Shown here: in pieces, positions 1 to 9,628 of the stretch
Layout: each line of letters begins with the position of its first letter
How positions within the stretch are numbered: the stretch's first letter is position 1
Source of the DNA: a bacterium HR10
GTDB taxonomy: Bacteria; Acidobacteriota; Blastocatellia; HR10
Assembly (NCBI GenBank): GCA_002923315.1
Contig: BEHM01000033.1
Coordinates: forward strand, 1 to 32,997
DNA length: 32,997 bases
Direction of reading: 5' to 3'
Notes under the pieces: generated by a model
The model's input: only the letters and a program-made list of their open reading frames with translations
The model's database searches: none
What the model was told of the DNA's origin: nothing
Program-made: the position numbers and the translations under genes

Positions 1-1
1 G

Positions 2-2395
2 TTCCAGGTCGGCTTGAGCAATTTCTCCGCGGAGTTCGGGCGCGCGGCCGGAGGGACAGTCAATGCCGTGACCAGATCGGGGACGAACGAATTTCACGGC
101 GAGGCGTTCTATTTCCTGCGCGATGATGCCATCATGGCGCGCGAGCCATTTCAGCCGTTGAAGCCGGAGGAGCGGCGGCAGCAATTCGGCTTCTCCTTGG
201 GCGGCCCCTTCATCAAGGACAAGCTCTTTTACTTCGGGACTTACGATCAGCAGGTGCGCAACTTCCCGTACTTTGTGACTCCCTCCAGCCCCGCGTTTCT
301 GGCCTCTCCGTGTACGGCTCCCGGATGCGCGGCGACGATCCAGTTCTTCCAGTCGCTCATGCGCTTCGTCCCACGAAAGGCGCACAACAACGTCGCCTTC
401 TACAAGGTGGACTGGGTGATCTCGCCGCGACACACGTTCACGGGCCAGTACAACTGGCACCGATGGCGTTCGCCCAATGGCATTCGCACGGCACCGATTC
501 AATTCGCCGCGGAATCGGATAACGGCTTCGATGGGGTGAAGACCGATGTCCTCCTGTTCCGCCTCTCTTCCGCACTGAGCAGCACGCTCGCCCAGGAATT
601 GCGCTTCCAGTATGGGCGGGACTTCGAGTTTCAGCGCCCCAATGCGCCGGGACCGAGTACGACCGTCACCGGAGGGATCAGCTTCGGCATGCCCAACTTC
701 CTCCCGCGACCGGCCTTCCCCAATGAGAAGCGCTTCCAGTGGGTGTACAATCTCTCCCTCATTCGCGGACGGCACAGCGTGAAGGCGGGGCTTGACATCA
801 ACTACGTGCGGGATCTGCAGATCAATCTGTTCCAAGGTGGTGGGGTCTACAGCTACGACGGTTTGAACCAGATCGCTCAGGATTGCCCCAAAGGCGCCGT
901 TGGCTGCGTCCCCTTGGACGATGGTCCGCGCACGCGACGACATTATCGCTCCTACGTCCAGGCGTTCGACCTGCGAGGGCTCACGGGCGATCAAGCCGGG
1001 CGCGTCTTCTTCGCGACGACGGATTACAACGTCTACGTTCAGGACCGGTATCGCCTCCATTCTCATCTGACGCTCGATCTCGGCCTCCGATACGAGTTCC
1101 AGAAACTGCCGCAGCCGGAGATCGGGAATCCCGCCTTTCCGCAGACTGAGCGCTTCAATCAGGACACGAACAATCTCGGGCCGCGCGTGGGGATCGCCTG
1201 GGACATCGGCGGTCGGCATACGACCGTGCTGCGCGCCGGCTACGGCCTCTATTACGGTCGCACGAGCAACAGCGCCATCGCCAATGCGCTGACGAACAAC
1301 GGCAAGATCCTCGCCTCGTTCTTCTTCACCCCGACGACGCCGGGAGCGCCGCAGTATCCCGATGTCTTCAGCGCACCGCCGGCCGGACCGGGCTCGGCGC
1401 CGGATATTCAGTTCTTCTCCTCGGACTACGTCCGACCGCTCGTGCACATGGTCGAGTTGTCCCTGGAGCGGGAGATCGTCCGCGATCTGAGCGTCTCCGC
1501 CTCGTATCTCTTCAGCCGAGGTCAACGCCTGCCCTCCTTCCGCGATCTCAACCTCAATCCGCCGCGAGAGCGCGTCGTCTTCATCTTGCCCGATGGCACG
1601 GTGACGCCGCCGTTCCCCTTCTTCACGGGGCCTCGCCCGGTGGCGGGCGTCGGTCGGATCATCATCAGCGAGAGCGTGGTGAATTCGAGCTACCATGCCT
1701 TCGTCCTGCAGGTGACGCAGCGGATGCGACACGGCGTGCAGTTCAATGCGAATCTCACCATCGCCAAGGCGATTGACGATGGGCAGACGTCGCAGACGTT
1801 CTTCGGCGGGAATCAGCTCTTCAACACCTTCGATCGGCGGAGCGAGCGCGCTCTCTCGAACTTCGACATCCGCAAGCGCTTCGTCACGAGCTTCGTCTGG
1901 GAGCCGCGCTGGCACGGTCTCCAGAGTCCGGCGGCGCGCGCCGTGCTCAACGGCTGGCGCTTCAGCGGCATCCTCACGGCCTCCGATGGCGTGCCCGTCA
2001 CCGGCGTGATCTCCGGCAGCCTCTCGGCCGCTACCGGCGCGACGGTGACCGCGAGCCCAAACGGCAGCGGCGGCTCCACGCGCGTCCCCTTCCTCGCCCG
2101 CAATAGCTTTCGCGGATCGGGCTTCGCCAACGTGGACTTCCGCATCGCGCGTGATATCAAAGTCACCGAGGGGACGCGATTTGAGATCATCTGGGAAGCC
2201 TTCAATCTCTTCAATCGCGTCAACTTCACGAGCTTCTCGACCATCCAGTATCGTATCGCTTCCTCCGGCGTGGATCCGGCGGGTGTGCGGCAGGTGCGGC
2301 TCGTGAGCGATCCTGGCTTCCTCCAACCGCGCGCCGCGAGCACGACACTGTGGGGACCCCGCGAGTTTCAGCTCGCCATCAAGTTCCATTGGTGA
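2..2395 (+). CDS. Oar-like TonB-dependent receptor, 5'-truncated by window edge
   Basis: This is the C-terminal part of a large outer-membrane TonB-dependent receptor of the Oar-like type. It probably imports a bulky substrate, or acts in adhesion or secretion; the substrate is unknown. The frame is open from the first base, and the first visible residues (FQVG, then NFSAEFGRAAGG and SGTNEFHGE) are the end of the plug domain. The signal peptide, carboxypeptidase-regulatory domain and most of the plug therefore lie upstream of the window. The remaining ~780 residues alternate short polar and aromatic strands typical of a 22-strand barrel (for example LRYEF, FNLFNRVNF) and end in an aromatic residue (KFHW), as barrel proteins do. 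A TTG at base 14 is not the true start. A second, different receptor follows on the same strand 279 bp downstream. Family call is secure; substrate unknown. Confidence 0.93.
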   Translation, partial: FQVGLSNFSAEFGRAAGGTVNAVTRSGTNEFHGEAFYFLRDDAIMAREPFQPLKPEERRQQFGFSLGGPFIKDKLFYFGTYDQQVRNFPYFVTPSSPAFLASPCTAPGCAATIQFFQSLMRFVPRKAHNNVAFYKVDWVISPRHTFTGQYNWHRWRSPNGIRTAPIQFAAESDNGFDGVKTDVLLFRLSSALSSTLAQELRFQYGRDFEFQRPNAPGPSTTVTGGISFGMPNFLPRPAFPNEKRFQWVYNLSLIRGRHSVKAGLDINYVRDLQINLFQGGGVYSYDGLNQIAQDCPKGAVGCVPLDDGPRTRRHYRSYVQAFDLRGLTGDQAGRVFFATTDYNVYVQDRYRLHSHLTLDLGLRYEFQKLPQPEIGNPAFPQTERFNQDTNNLGPRVGIAWDIGGRHTTVLRAGYGLYYGRTSNSAIANALTNNGKILASFFFTPTTPGAPQYPDVFSAPPAGPGSAPDIQFFSSDYVRPLVHMVELSLEREIVRDLSVSASYLFSRGQRLPSFRDLNLNPPRERVVFILPDGTVTPPFPFFTGPRPVAGVGRIIISESVVNSSYHAFVLQVTQRMRHGVQFNANLTIAKAIDDGQTSQTFFGGNQLFNTFDRRSERALSNFDIRKRFVTSFVWEPRWHGLQSPAARAVLNGWRFSGILTASDGVPVTGVISGSLSAATGATVTASPNGSGGSTRVPFLARNSFRGSGFANVDFRIARDIKVTEGTRFEIIWEAFNLFNRVNFTSFSTIQYRIASSGVDPAGVRQVRLVSDPGFLQPRAASTTLWGPREFQLAIKFHW

Positions 2396-2415
2396 ACACG
2401 ACGGCGTGAAGCCGG

Positions 2416-2451
2416 GGAAGGGGGCCTCTCCTCATTGGAGGACCTCCTTCC
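2416..2451 (+). terminator. Possible terminator hairpin after first receptor
   Basis: About 20 bp after the receptor stop an imperfect hairpin can form. The outer arms are GGAAGG (2416-2421) and CCTTCC (2446-2451), and the inner arms are CTCC (2428-2431) and GGAG (2437-2440). No T-run follows, so it may be Rho-dependent or only an RNA-stabilising structure. Confidence 0.35.
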
Positions 2452-2494
2452 GCTGCACGCCATCCGGCTTGCGCCTCGCAGCCTTCAAATCCTC

Positions 2495-2540
2495 GGAAGC
2501 TTCCGAAATTTCGGATGAGATTTCCAAAAATCTGGAAATC
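2495..2540. repeat. Cluster of three short inverted repeats upstream of second receptor
   Basis: Three palindromic elements lie side by side. GGAAGCTTCC (2495-2504) is perfect. TCCGAAATTTCGGA (2502-2515) is perfect and overlaps the first. GATTTCC (2519-2525) pairs with GGAAATC (2534-2540) across an 8-base loop. They sit 135-180 bp before the next receptor's start in an AT-richer stretch. The 2396-2674 gap has no convincing gene. The elements could be operator sites or leader-RNA hairpins; nothing in the sequence decides between these. Confidence 0.5.
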
Positions 2541-2674
2541 CCGCATCGGCGTGCCGAAGAGAAGTCGCTGAATAACAGAGACTTAGCCGAAAAGCGAGCT
2601 GCGGCACATAATTTGCCTATCTCTAAAGCGGCACGGTTGGCGGTCGAAAAACCGAAGCTGAGGAGGGGAAGATT

Positions 2675-5600
2675 ATGAGGCTATATCGGAGAAGGACCTG
2701 GAAAGTATGGGCATCACTGTGCCTGATTCTGGGGGCAGCCTTTCTGCCCTACATGACAACCCCGATTGCGGCTCAGACGACCACCGGAGGTCTTCGCGGC
2801 GCGGTCATGGACGTGACCGGGGCAGTTGTGCCGGGGGCCACCGTCATCGCCAAGAATGCGGCGACCGGGGTTGAATATAAGACTGTCGCCACCAGCGAAG
2901 GGATTTACACGATCTCTCGCATCCCGCCAGGCACGTACCACGTGAGAGCAGAAGCTCAAGGCTTCAAGACGGCGGAGGTGACCGGTGTTGAGGTCGGTGT
3001 TGGGAAAGATACGGTCGTGGATTTCCGTCTGGAGCCCGGGGCGATCACCGAGGTCGTGACGGTGACCGGTGGCGGCGAGGTGCTCATCGAGAAAGATACG
3101 GCGCAGATCTCGGCCACGATTCAATCGCGGAGGATTCAGGACCTCCCGATCAACGTGGCTGGCGGAGGCCTGGATCGGGTCGTGCTGCTGCTGCCTGGCG
3201 TCCGGACGGGCTTTGGCAATGTCAATGCCAACGGCGTGACGCTCTCGGTCAACGGCAACCGGGCGCGCTCGAACAACTTCACGATTGACGGCGTGGATAA
3301 CAACGACCTCTCGATCGGTGGGCCGAACTATTTCGTCCAGAATCGCGATCTCGTGCAGGAGTACCAGGTGGTCACCAACAATTTCTCGGCCGAGTATGGG
3401 CGGAACCAGGGCGCCATCGTCAACATCGTCAGCAAGTCGGGGACGAACGAGTTCCACGGGACGCTGGCGTGGTATCACCGCGACCGCAAGCTCTTCGACT
3501 CGCTGACGAATCTGGAGAAGCGCGCCGGGCAGAAGGATCCGCTCCCCGATCTGGTCAACGTGTTCGACTACACCATCGGTGGGCCGATTGTGAAGAACAA
3601 GGTCTTCTTCTTCCATGCGGGCCACTTCATTCGGAATCCGCAAGTCGCTGACTTGCGCACGACCTCGCTGGCGCCGACGCCCGAGGGGATTCAGATGCTG
3701 AAGAGCGCGTTCCCGAACAATCCGGCGGTCCAGTATTATGCCGATTACTCGGCCTTCGCCCTGCCGATCGGCAATCCCACGATCCGTCCGGATGTCCCGA
3801 CCTCGACGATCACCATTGGGAGCTTGAAAGTCCCGGTCGCTGCTGTGCGGCGCACGGTGCCGCTCTCGAACCGATTGGATGAGTTCAACGTGCGCGGCGA
3901 TGTGCATCCGGGCGATCGGGATCGCATCTGGGGTCGGTACTTCATCCAGGACCGACCGGGGAAGGACTTCCTGGTGGATGTCCGCGGATGGACGGGCGAC
4001 ATCCCCTTCCGGACGCAACAGGCCGGTGGCGGATGGACGCGAAACATCTCGACCCGCTCGGTCAACGAGTTCCGCTTCAACTTCTCGCGGCTGTTCGTGA
4101 TCTTCGGAGGTGGCGGCAGCGGCGGCAAAGGGAACATCCCGCATCCGGATCAGATTGACAAGGCGCTCGCGTTCCTCAACATCACGTTCCGCGCCGACAA
4201 CGGCGCTCCGCTTCTGACCGTCGGCCCGGCGACGAACCTGCCGCAGGGGCGCACGGTCGAATCGTTCCAGTTCAACGACAACTTCACGCTCACGGTAGGG
4301 CGCCATCAGATGAAGATGGGGATTGACATTCGCCGGTTGCGCAACTCGGTGCCCTTCCTGCCCAACGTCAATGGGTTGTTCACCTTCTCGACGGCCCAGC
4401 GACTGGCCGATAACGCCCCCAACTTCCTGACGGTGGCGCTTGGTCCGGCGACGCTCAAGTATCACGAGACGGATCAATTCTACTACTTCCAGGATGACTG
4501 GCGGATTCGCCCCAACCTCACGCTCAATCTCGGGATCCGATATGAGAACACGGGGCAGCCGATGAATCTCCTCAATGAGATCACCGTCGCGCGGGAGCGC
4601 GATCCGCAGCGCGCCTTCTGGCGTCAGGACCTGCCGCTTGAGGCTCGCATCGTTCCCCGCGTTCCGACCGACAACAACAACTGGGCGCCGCGCTTTGGCT
4701 TCGTCTACACGCCGCGCTGGGGGCGATGGCTTTTTGGCGGGGATAAGACGGTCATTCGCGGCGGCTATGGGATCGCTTACGACCCAGCGTTCTACAACCT
4801 GATGCTCAACATCTCGACGTCGTCGCCGCTCGTCTTCCTGACGAGCGTGGCGAACTTCCCGGTTCCGGACCCCGTGCCGACCGGAGATAAGGTGCGCGAC
4901 GCGGCCGTGCGAGCGGGTGTGATTCGCTTCAATACCTTCGACCCGCGGTTCTTCGCGCGCACGGTCCCGGCTCTGGACTTCCGCCAGCCGTACGTCCAGC
5001 AGTGGTCGTTCGGATTGCAGCGCGAGCTGTTCCGCGAGAACGTGCTGGAGATCCGCTACGTCGGCAACCATCAGGTCGGACAGTTCCAGACGGTCAACTT
5101 CAATCCGTTCATCGGGAACCTGGTCCGCGGGTTCGGAGGGGTTCGGTATGTGGATCCGGCGGACAATCAAGTGAAGACGCTCTCCTTCCCCGGATTCCCG
5201 CAGTTCTTGCCGCGCGGGGTCACGCCGCTCACGTGCACGGACAATCCGGCGACGGCGGACAATGAGGCCATCTGCGATGGACGGCTGTTCCCCTCCGGCG
5301 CTGCGCGCGTGCGCATCAATGGAGTCTCGGCCAGTTACAATGGGCTGCAAGTGCGATACGACGGGCGCATTCGGCAGCAATGGACCTACCTGATCAGCTA
5401 CACCTGGAGCCACACGATTGACAACTCGAGTGAAGTGTTCAACTTCGACACGGGGAACTCCGTCACCGTGGCCCAGAATCCGCTCAACATCACGCGCGCT
5501 GAGCGCGGGAACTCCGGATTCGATGCGCGTCACCTGTTCGCCGCTTCCTGGATCTGGGACCTGCCGTTCCGGCGCGATCAGCGAGGCTTCCTCGGACGGC

Positions 5601-6232
5601 TCATCGGCGGCTGGCAGTTCAACGGCATCGTGCGGATTCAGAGCGGCCAGTGGTTCACGCCGGTGCAGCGGCAGCTCATCAACCCTTATGAGGATCAGCT
5701 CTTCGTCCAATCGTTCATCGGGCGATCCCACTTGCGCCCGTTCAACGGGAATCCGGCCGCTCCCATTGACCGGGTCGGCATCGCGGACGTAGACGCCTGC
5801 GTCTTCTACCGCCTGGCGATCTGCGGGACAAGCGGTGGCGTTCCCATCCTCCGGTCCAGCCCCACGGGCTTCTGGCTGCTGAACGACCTCAATCAAGGGA
5901 AGTTCACGCCGGTCACGCCCAACGACGTTCGGGTGATCGTCAACGGACCGGGAGCGGCGCAACGCTTCGGGACGCCCTTTGGGACGCTGGGACGGAACGT
6001 CTTCCAGGGCGATCGGTTCGAAGGCGTGGACCTGAGCATCTTCAAGAACACCCGCATTACCGAGCGCGTCTCGATCCAGTACCGGCTGAACCTCTTCAAC
6101 GCGTTCAACCATCCCACCTTCGGCATTCCCAACAGCATCTTCGTGGAGGAGGCGGGACGCACCTACTTCAACTTCCAGGAGAACAGCGGCGGTCGCCGGA
6201 CGATCGAGATGGCGCTGAAGCTCATCTTCTGA
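2675..6232 (+). CDS. Oar-like TonB-dependent receptor, full length
   Basis: A complete 1185-residue outer-membrane receptor. The start is the ATG with AGGAGG at 2661-2666, 8 bases upstream. Residues 1-34 form a signal peptide (RRR, hydrophobic core, cleavage near AAQ). Residues ~36-120 are a carboxypeptidase-regulatory/Cna-B-like beta domain (LRGAVMDVTGAVVPGA, then PPGTYHV). Residues ~140-270 form the plug (VNGNRARSNNFTIDG, NNFSAEYGRNQG, KSGTNEFHG). The rest is the barrel, ending in F after ALKLI. No TonB box is obvious, which is common in this family. It has the same architecture as the gene before it but is clearly diverged in sequence, so the two are paralogues and not a recent duplication. 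The substrate is unknown; such families are expanded in Acidobacteriota and Bacteroidota, where many serve polymer uptake. A strong terminator follows the stop. Confidence 0.95.
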   Translation: MRLYRRRTWKVWASLCLILGAAFLPYMTTPIAAQTTTGGLRGAVMDVTGAVVPGATVIAKNAATGVEYKTVATSEGIYTISRIPPGTYHVRAEAQGFKTAEVTGVEVGVGKDTVVDFRLEPGAITEVVTVTGGGEVLIEKDTAQISATIQSRRIQDLPINVAGGGLDRVVLLLPGVRTGFGNVNANGVTLSVNGNRARSNNFTIDGVDNNDLSIGGPNYFVQNRDLVQEYQVVTNNFSAEYGRNQGAIVNIVSKSGTNEFHGTLAWYHRDRKLFDSLTNLEKRAGQKDPLPDLVNVFDYTIGGPIVKNKVFFFHAGHFIRNPQVADLRTTSLAPTPEGIQMLKSAFPNNPAVQYYADYSAFALPIGNPTIRPDVPTSTITIGSLKVPVAAVRRTVPLSNRLDEFNVRGDVHPGDRDRIWGRYFIQDRPGKDFLVDVRGWTGDIPFRTQQAGGGWTRNISTRSVNEFRFNFSRLFVIFGGGGSGGKGNIPHPDQIDKALAFLNITFRADNGAPLLTVGPATNLPQGRTVESFQFNDNFTLTVGRHQMKMGIDIRRLRNSVPFLPNVNGLFTFSTAQRLADNAPNFLTVALGPATLKYHETDQFYYFQDDWRIRPNLTLNLGIRYENTGQPMNLLNEITVARERDPQRAFWRQDLPLEARIVPRVPTDNNNWAPRFGFVYTPRWGRWLFGGDKTVIRGGYGIAYDPAFYNLMLNISTSSPLVFLTSVANFPVPDPVPTGDKVRDAAVRAGVIRFNTFDPRFFARTVPALDFRQPYVQQWSFGLQRELFRENVLEIRYVGNHQVGQFQTVNFNPFIGNLVRGFGGVRYVDPADNQVKTLSFPGFPQFLPRGVTPLTCTDNPATADNEAICDGRLFPSGAARVRINGVSASYNGLQVRYDGRIRQQWTYLISYTWSHTIDNSSEVFNFDTGNSVTVAQNPLNITRAERGNSGFDARHLFAASWIWDLPFRRDQRGFLGRLIGGWQFNGIVRIQSGQWFTPVQRQLINPYEDQLFVQSFIGRSHLRPFNGNPAAPIDRVGIADVDACVFYRLAICGTSGGVPILRSSPTGFWLLNDLNQGKFTPVTPNDVRVIVNGPGAAQRFGTPFGTLGRNVFQGDRFEGVDLSIFKNTRITERVSIQYRLNLFNAFNHPTFGIPNSIFVEEAGRTYFNFQENSGGRRTIEMALKLIF

Positions 6233-6248
6233 TCGTGGGCGCAGAACC

Positions 6249-6310
6249 GAGGGGCGGGGTCCTCCCGCCCCTCAGCCTGAGCCGAGGGACTCCTCGGCTC
6301 AGGCTTTTTT
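6249..6310 (+). terminator. Double-hairpin intrinsic terminator
   Basis: Two hairpins in a row follow the receptor stop. The first has arms at 6249-6259 and 6263-6273 (GAGGGGCGGGG and its complement). The second has a perfect 13-bp stem, 6275-6287 with 6292-6304, loop GACT, followed by TTTTTT (6305-6310). The T-run makes it a classical terminator for the plus strand. It also sits between convergent genes, but on the minus strand no T-run follows the stem. Confidence 0.93.
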
Positions 6311-6346
6311 CGGGAGGACTGTTGAAGACCGGAAAGCGCGAACGGA

Positions 6347-7894
6347 TCAGAACCCGGCAAGGACTTCGCGGGTGACAGTGGTCAACTGTTCGGCCGCCAA
6401 TCGAGACAGATCCACCCACGGTGGGGGATAGATGCCCACCAGCAGCACCATCACGGCGGCCACCACAAGCGCCGTGCGCATGAGCGGCGTCAGGGCCAAC
6501 GGCGCGGGCTCAGTGACTGGCCCCATGAACATCGCCTTGATGAAGCGAGCGTAATAGTAGAGCGAGACAGCCGTGTTGATCACGGCGATGACGGCCAACG
6601 CAGCGAGCCACCGATTCCCCGTCTCGATGAGCCCAGCGAAGAGGAAATACTTGCCCAGGAATCCGGCCGTTGGTGGAATCCCCGCCAGACTGATGAGGAA
6701 GATCGTCATGAGGACAGCCATCAGGGGATTCGTGTGAATGAGGCCGTTGAAATCCTCCACGCGGTCTCCCGGGATGCCCTCGCGCCGCAAGGCGATGATC
6801 ACCCCCCAGGCGCCAAGGTTCATGAAGACGTAGACGAAGAGGTAGATGACGAGGCCGATGTATCCGGTCTGATTCCCGGCGACGAGCCCCAGCAGCAAAA
6901 ACCCCGCATGCGAGATCGAAGAATAGGCCATGAGGCGTTTGGCATTCGCCTGCGTGATGGCCGCCAGATTCCCCCAGGTCATGGTCAGGGCCGAGACGGC
7001 GCCGATCACGGCCATCCATCCCAAATTCTCCAGCGACGTCGTGCCGCGCAGCGCCGGCAACCCGTAGACGAAGATGCGCGCGAAGATCGCAAAGGCCGCC
7101 GCCTTGGACCCGACGGACATGAAGGCCGTCACCGAACTGGGCGCGCCTTCGTACGCGTCTGGCGCCCACATGTGGAAGGGAACGGCCGCGACTTTGAAGA
7201 AGAGGCCTGCGACGATGAAGACCATGGCCAGGATGGCCAGAAAGCCAGGCGTCTGCTCAGCCGCGAGCGCTGCGGCGATCTTCCGCAGATTCGTCTCCCC
7301 GGTGACGCCGTAAAGCAGCGAGACGCCATAGAGGAAGATGCCCGAGGAGAAGATCCCAAGCAGGAAGTACTTCAGCGCGCCTTCATTCGACTTCCGATCT
7401 CCCTTGAAATAGGCCACCAGCACGTAGATGGACAACGCCGCCAGCTCGAAGCTGATGAAGATGGCGAGCAGATCCAGGCCCGAGGCCATGAACATCATGC
7501 CGACGGTCGCGAAGAGAATGAGTGCGTAATACTCCCCACGCTGCTCCCGCTCGATGTCAAGGAACTTGACGGAGAGGGCGATGGCCAGCGCCGCCGTCAG
7601 GAGGAAGATCACTTTGAACACGATGGCGAACGAGTCCACGACGTACATCTCATAGAAGCCGACGGCCTCATGCCCGCGCAGATTGAGGTAGGTCTGTGCG
7701 AGCGCAGCTGCGCTGGCGCCGATGCCGCCCAGAGCCACATAGGCCGCCCATCGGCGCTCCGTCGCCCGCCACCCGATGTCGAGGACAAGCAGCATACAGG
7801 CGAAGACCGCGAGCACGATCTCCGGCATCAGGAACATCACGGCCTGCTCCACCAACCATCGCCAATCGAGTCCCTGGAAGAGAAGCCCCCTCAT
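6347..7894 (-). CDS. nuoN: NADH-quinone oxidoreductase subunit N
   Basis: A 515-residue antiporter-like membrane subunit of complex I in the inner membrane, one of three proton-pumping channels. About 14 hydrophobic helices are visible. Conserved features include the LFISFELAALSIYVLVAY stretch with its buried Glu, GALKYFLLGIFSSG, and the lysine/histidine helix AFFKVAAVPFHMWAPDAYEG (written here in part). SISHAGFLLLG is the second conserved helix. Length fits the family (about 480-520). The start ATG at 7894 has a GGAGGGG ribosome site and overlaps the nuoM stop by 4 bases (ATGA), so translation is coupled. It is the last gene of the operon and is convergent with the receptor gene. Confidence 0.97.
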   Translation of the reverse strand: MRGLLFQGLDWRWLVEQAVMFLMPEIVLAVFACMLLVLDIGWRATERRWAAYVALGGIGASAAALAQTYLNLRGHEAVGFYEMYVVDSFAIVFKVIFLLTAALAIALSVKFLDIEREQRGEYYALILFATVGMMFMASGLDLLAIFISFELAALSIYVLVAYFKGDRKSNEGALKYFLLGIFSSGIFLYGVSLLYGVTGETNLRKIAAALAAEQTPGFLAILAMVFIVAGLFFKVAAVPFHMWAPDAYEGAPSSVTAFMSVGSKAAAFAIFARIFVYGLPALRGTTSLENLGWMAVIGAVSALTMTWGNLAAITQANAKRLMAYSSISHAGFLLLGLVAGNQTGYIGLVIYLFVYVFMNLGAWGVIIALRREGIPGDRVEDFNGLIHTNPLMAVLMTIFLISLAGIPPTAGFLGKYFLFAGLIETGNRWLAALAVIAVINTAVSLYYYARFIKAMFMGPVTEPAPLALTPLMRTALVVAAVMVLLVGIYPPPWVDLSRLAAEQLTTVTREVLAGF

Positions 7895-9618
7895 CGCTCC
7901 CCTCCACGATCGTCAGCAGCTTGTGCGCGCGTCGGGAGCACGTCGCTCTGTTCGGCTCGCTCCAAGAGTCTCTGGGAGTATCCCGGTCGGACCTGTTCCA
8001 CCACCACGGCCACCGGCCTCTCGAAATAGCTCAAGAACGGCTTGGGATAGATGCCGATCCAGAAGGCCAGGATCACCAAGGGCAGGAAATATGCCCACTC
8101 GCGGGGATAGAGATCGGGCAGGTGCCGATTGTCCTCTTTCACCTCGCCATACATCGTGCGCTGATAGAGCCAGAGCATATATCCGGCCCCGAGCACGATG
8201 CCTGTCGCCGCGAAGGCCGCCCAGAGGCGATTCTCCTCGAAGACGCCGCGCAAGATGAGGAATTCGCCGATGAAGCCGTTCAACATGGGCAGCCCGATCG
8301 AAGACATCGTCATGATCATGAAGACGGCCGCGAAGCCCGGCATGACGTGGCTCAGGCCCCGATAGTCGTTGATCAGGCGCGTGTGATGCCGCTCGTAGAC
8401 GACGCCGACGATCAGAAAGAGGGCGCTCGTCGAAATGCCGTGATTGATCATCTGCAGGACGGCCCCATTGAGGCTGCTCGGATTGAAGGCGAAGATGCCG
8501 AGCATGATCATCCCCATGTGGCTGATCGAGGAATACGCGACCAGCCGTTTCCAATCCCGCTGCGCCATGGCGACGAGCGCGCCGTAGACGATCCCCATGA
8601 TGGCGAGAAATGCCATCACCTGCACGACGCGCGGATCGCGGCTGGCGTCGGGCAGGATCGGCAGATTGAAGCGGACGAACCCGTAGGTCCCCAGCTTCAG
8701 CAAGATGCCCGCCAGAATGACGGAGCCCGCCGTCGGCGCCTCCGTGTGGGCATCGGGGAGCCAGGTGTGGAAGGGGAACATCGGGACCTTGATGGCGAAG
8801 CTCAGGAAGAATCCGGCGAAGAGCCAGAGCTGGAGTGAGAGCGGGATGATGGGCTCACCCCCCATCCGCGCCGTCCCCAGCGCCTGCATCGCCATGATGT
8901 TGAACGTCCCTCGGCCCTGCGCCCCGAGCTGCACGGCCGACTCGATCATGCGGTACATCGGCGCGTTCTCCCCCGAGATGAAGCGCGCCGCTTGAAGGAC
9001 AGCCTGCTGCACGTCGGGCTGCTTCAGATAGTCGGGGAAGATGAAGTAGAGCTTCAGGATCGCCAGCAGCATCACGACCGAGCCGAAGAGCGTGTAGATG
9101 AAGAACTTGATCGCCGCGTAGAGCCGATTCTCGCTCCCCCACACACCGATCAGGAAATACATCGGCACGAGCATCACTTCCCAGAAGACGTAGAAGAGGA
9201 ACATGTCCATGGAGACGAAGACGCCGAGGATACCCGTCTGCAGCAGCAGCAGGACGACGTAGTACTCCTTCACCCGCTCCTGAATGAAGCCCCAGGAGCA
9301 GGCGACGGCGATCACGCCGATCAAGGTCGTCAGCAGCACGAGCACGACCGAGATACCGTCCACGCCCAACTGATACCGCGCGCCGATCTGCGGGATCCAC
9401 TCCACGTCCTCGATGAATTGGATGCCCCCCAATCGGCGATCGTAGGTGAGCAACCACAGGGACGGCAGGAAGCTCAGGATCGCCCATGCGTTGGCGAAGA
9501 TGCGGATCGCCTGCTTTCGCTCCCGATGGAAGAAGAAGATCAAGATGAGCGCGCCCAGAACCGGGAGCCACGTGATGATCGAGAGCAGGTGATACTCGGC
9601 GAGACGTTCCGGCGACAT
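7891..9618 (-). CDS. nuoM: NADH-quinone oxidoreductase subunit M
   Basis: A 575-residue antiporter-like subunit of complex I that pumps protons across the inner membrane. It carries the hallmark helix with the essential Glu (FWEVMLVPMYFLIG), the KFFIYTLFGS helix, and the Lys-containing helix FAIKVPMFPFHTWLPDAH. SSISHMGMIMLG follows. The length is slightly above the usual ~500 because of a C-terminal tail after the last helix. GGGAGGG precedes the ATG. Only 10 bases separate it from nuoL and it overlaps nuoN by 4, so all three are co-transcribed. Confidence 0.97.
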   Translation of the reverse strand: MSPERLAEYHLLSIITWLPVLGALILIFFFHRERKQAIRIFANAWAILSFLPSLWLLTYDRRLGGIQFIEDVEWIPQIGARYQLGVDGISVVLVLLTTLIGVIAVACSWGFIQERVKEYYVVLLLLQTGILGVFVSMDMFLFYVFWEVMLVPMYFLIGVWGSENRLYAAIKFFIYTLFGSVVMLLAILKLYFIFPDYLKQPDVQQAVLQAARFISGENAPMYRMIESAVQLGAQGRGTFNIMAMQALGTARMGGEPIIPLSLQLWLFAGFFLSFAIKVPMFPFHTWLPDAHTEAPTAGSVILAGILLKLGTYGFVRFNLPILPDASRDPRVVQVMAFLAIMGIVYGALVAMAQRDWKRLVAYSSISHMGMIMLGIFAFNPSSLNGAVLQMINHGISTSALFLIVGVVYERHHTRLINDYRGLSHVMPGFAAVFMIMTMSSIGLPMLNGFIGEFLILRGVFEENRLWAAFAATGIVLGAGYMLWLYQRTMYGEVKEDNRHLPDLYPREWAYFLPLVILAFWIGIYPKPFLSYFERPVAVVVEQVRPGYSQRLLERAEQSDVLPTRAQAADDRGGER

Positions 9619-9628
9619 ACCCTCCCCC

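Noticed and set aside
2406-2678. A 90-residue frame in the gap between the two large receptors
   Set aside because: No ribosome site, low-complexity basic sequence, and it spans the palindrome cluster and the next gene's ribosome site.
2714-6112. An 1132-residue open frame on the minus strand opposite the full-length receptor
   Set aside because: It is a mirror of the GC-rich codon pattern of the real gene: highly charged, no domain, no ribosome site. The plus-strand product has signal peptide, plug and barrel.
2-6232. The two Oar-like receptors considered as one gene split by a frameshift
   Set aside because: The first ends with a proper barrel C-terminus and hairpin. The second has its own ribosome site, signal peptide and complete domain order.
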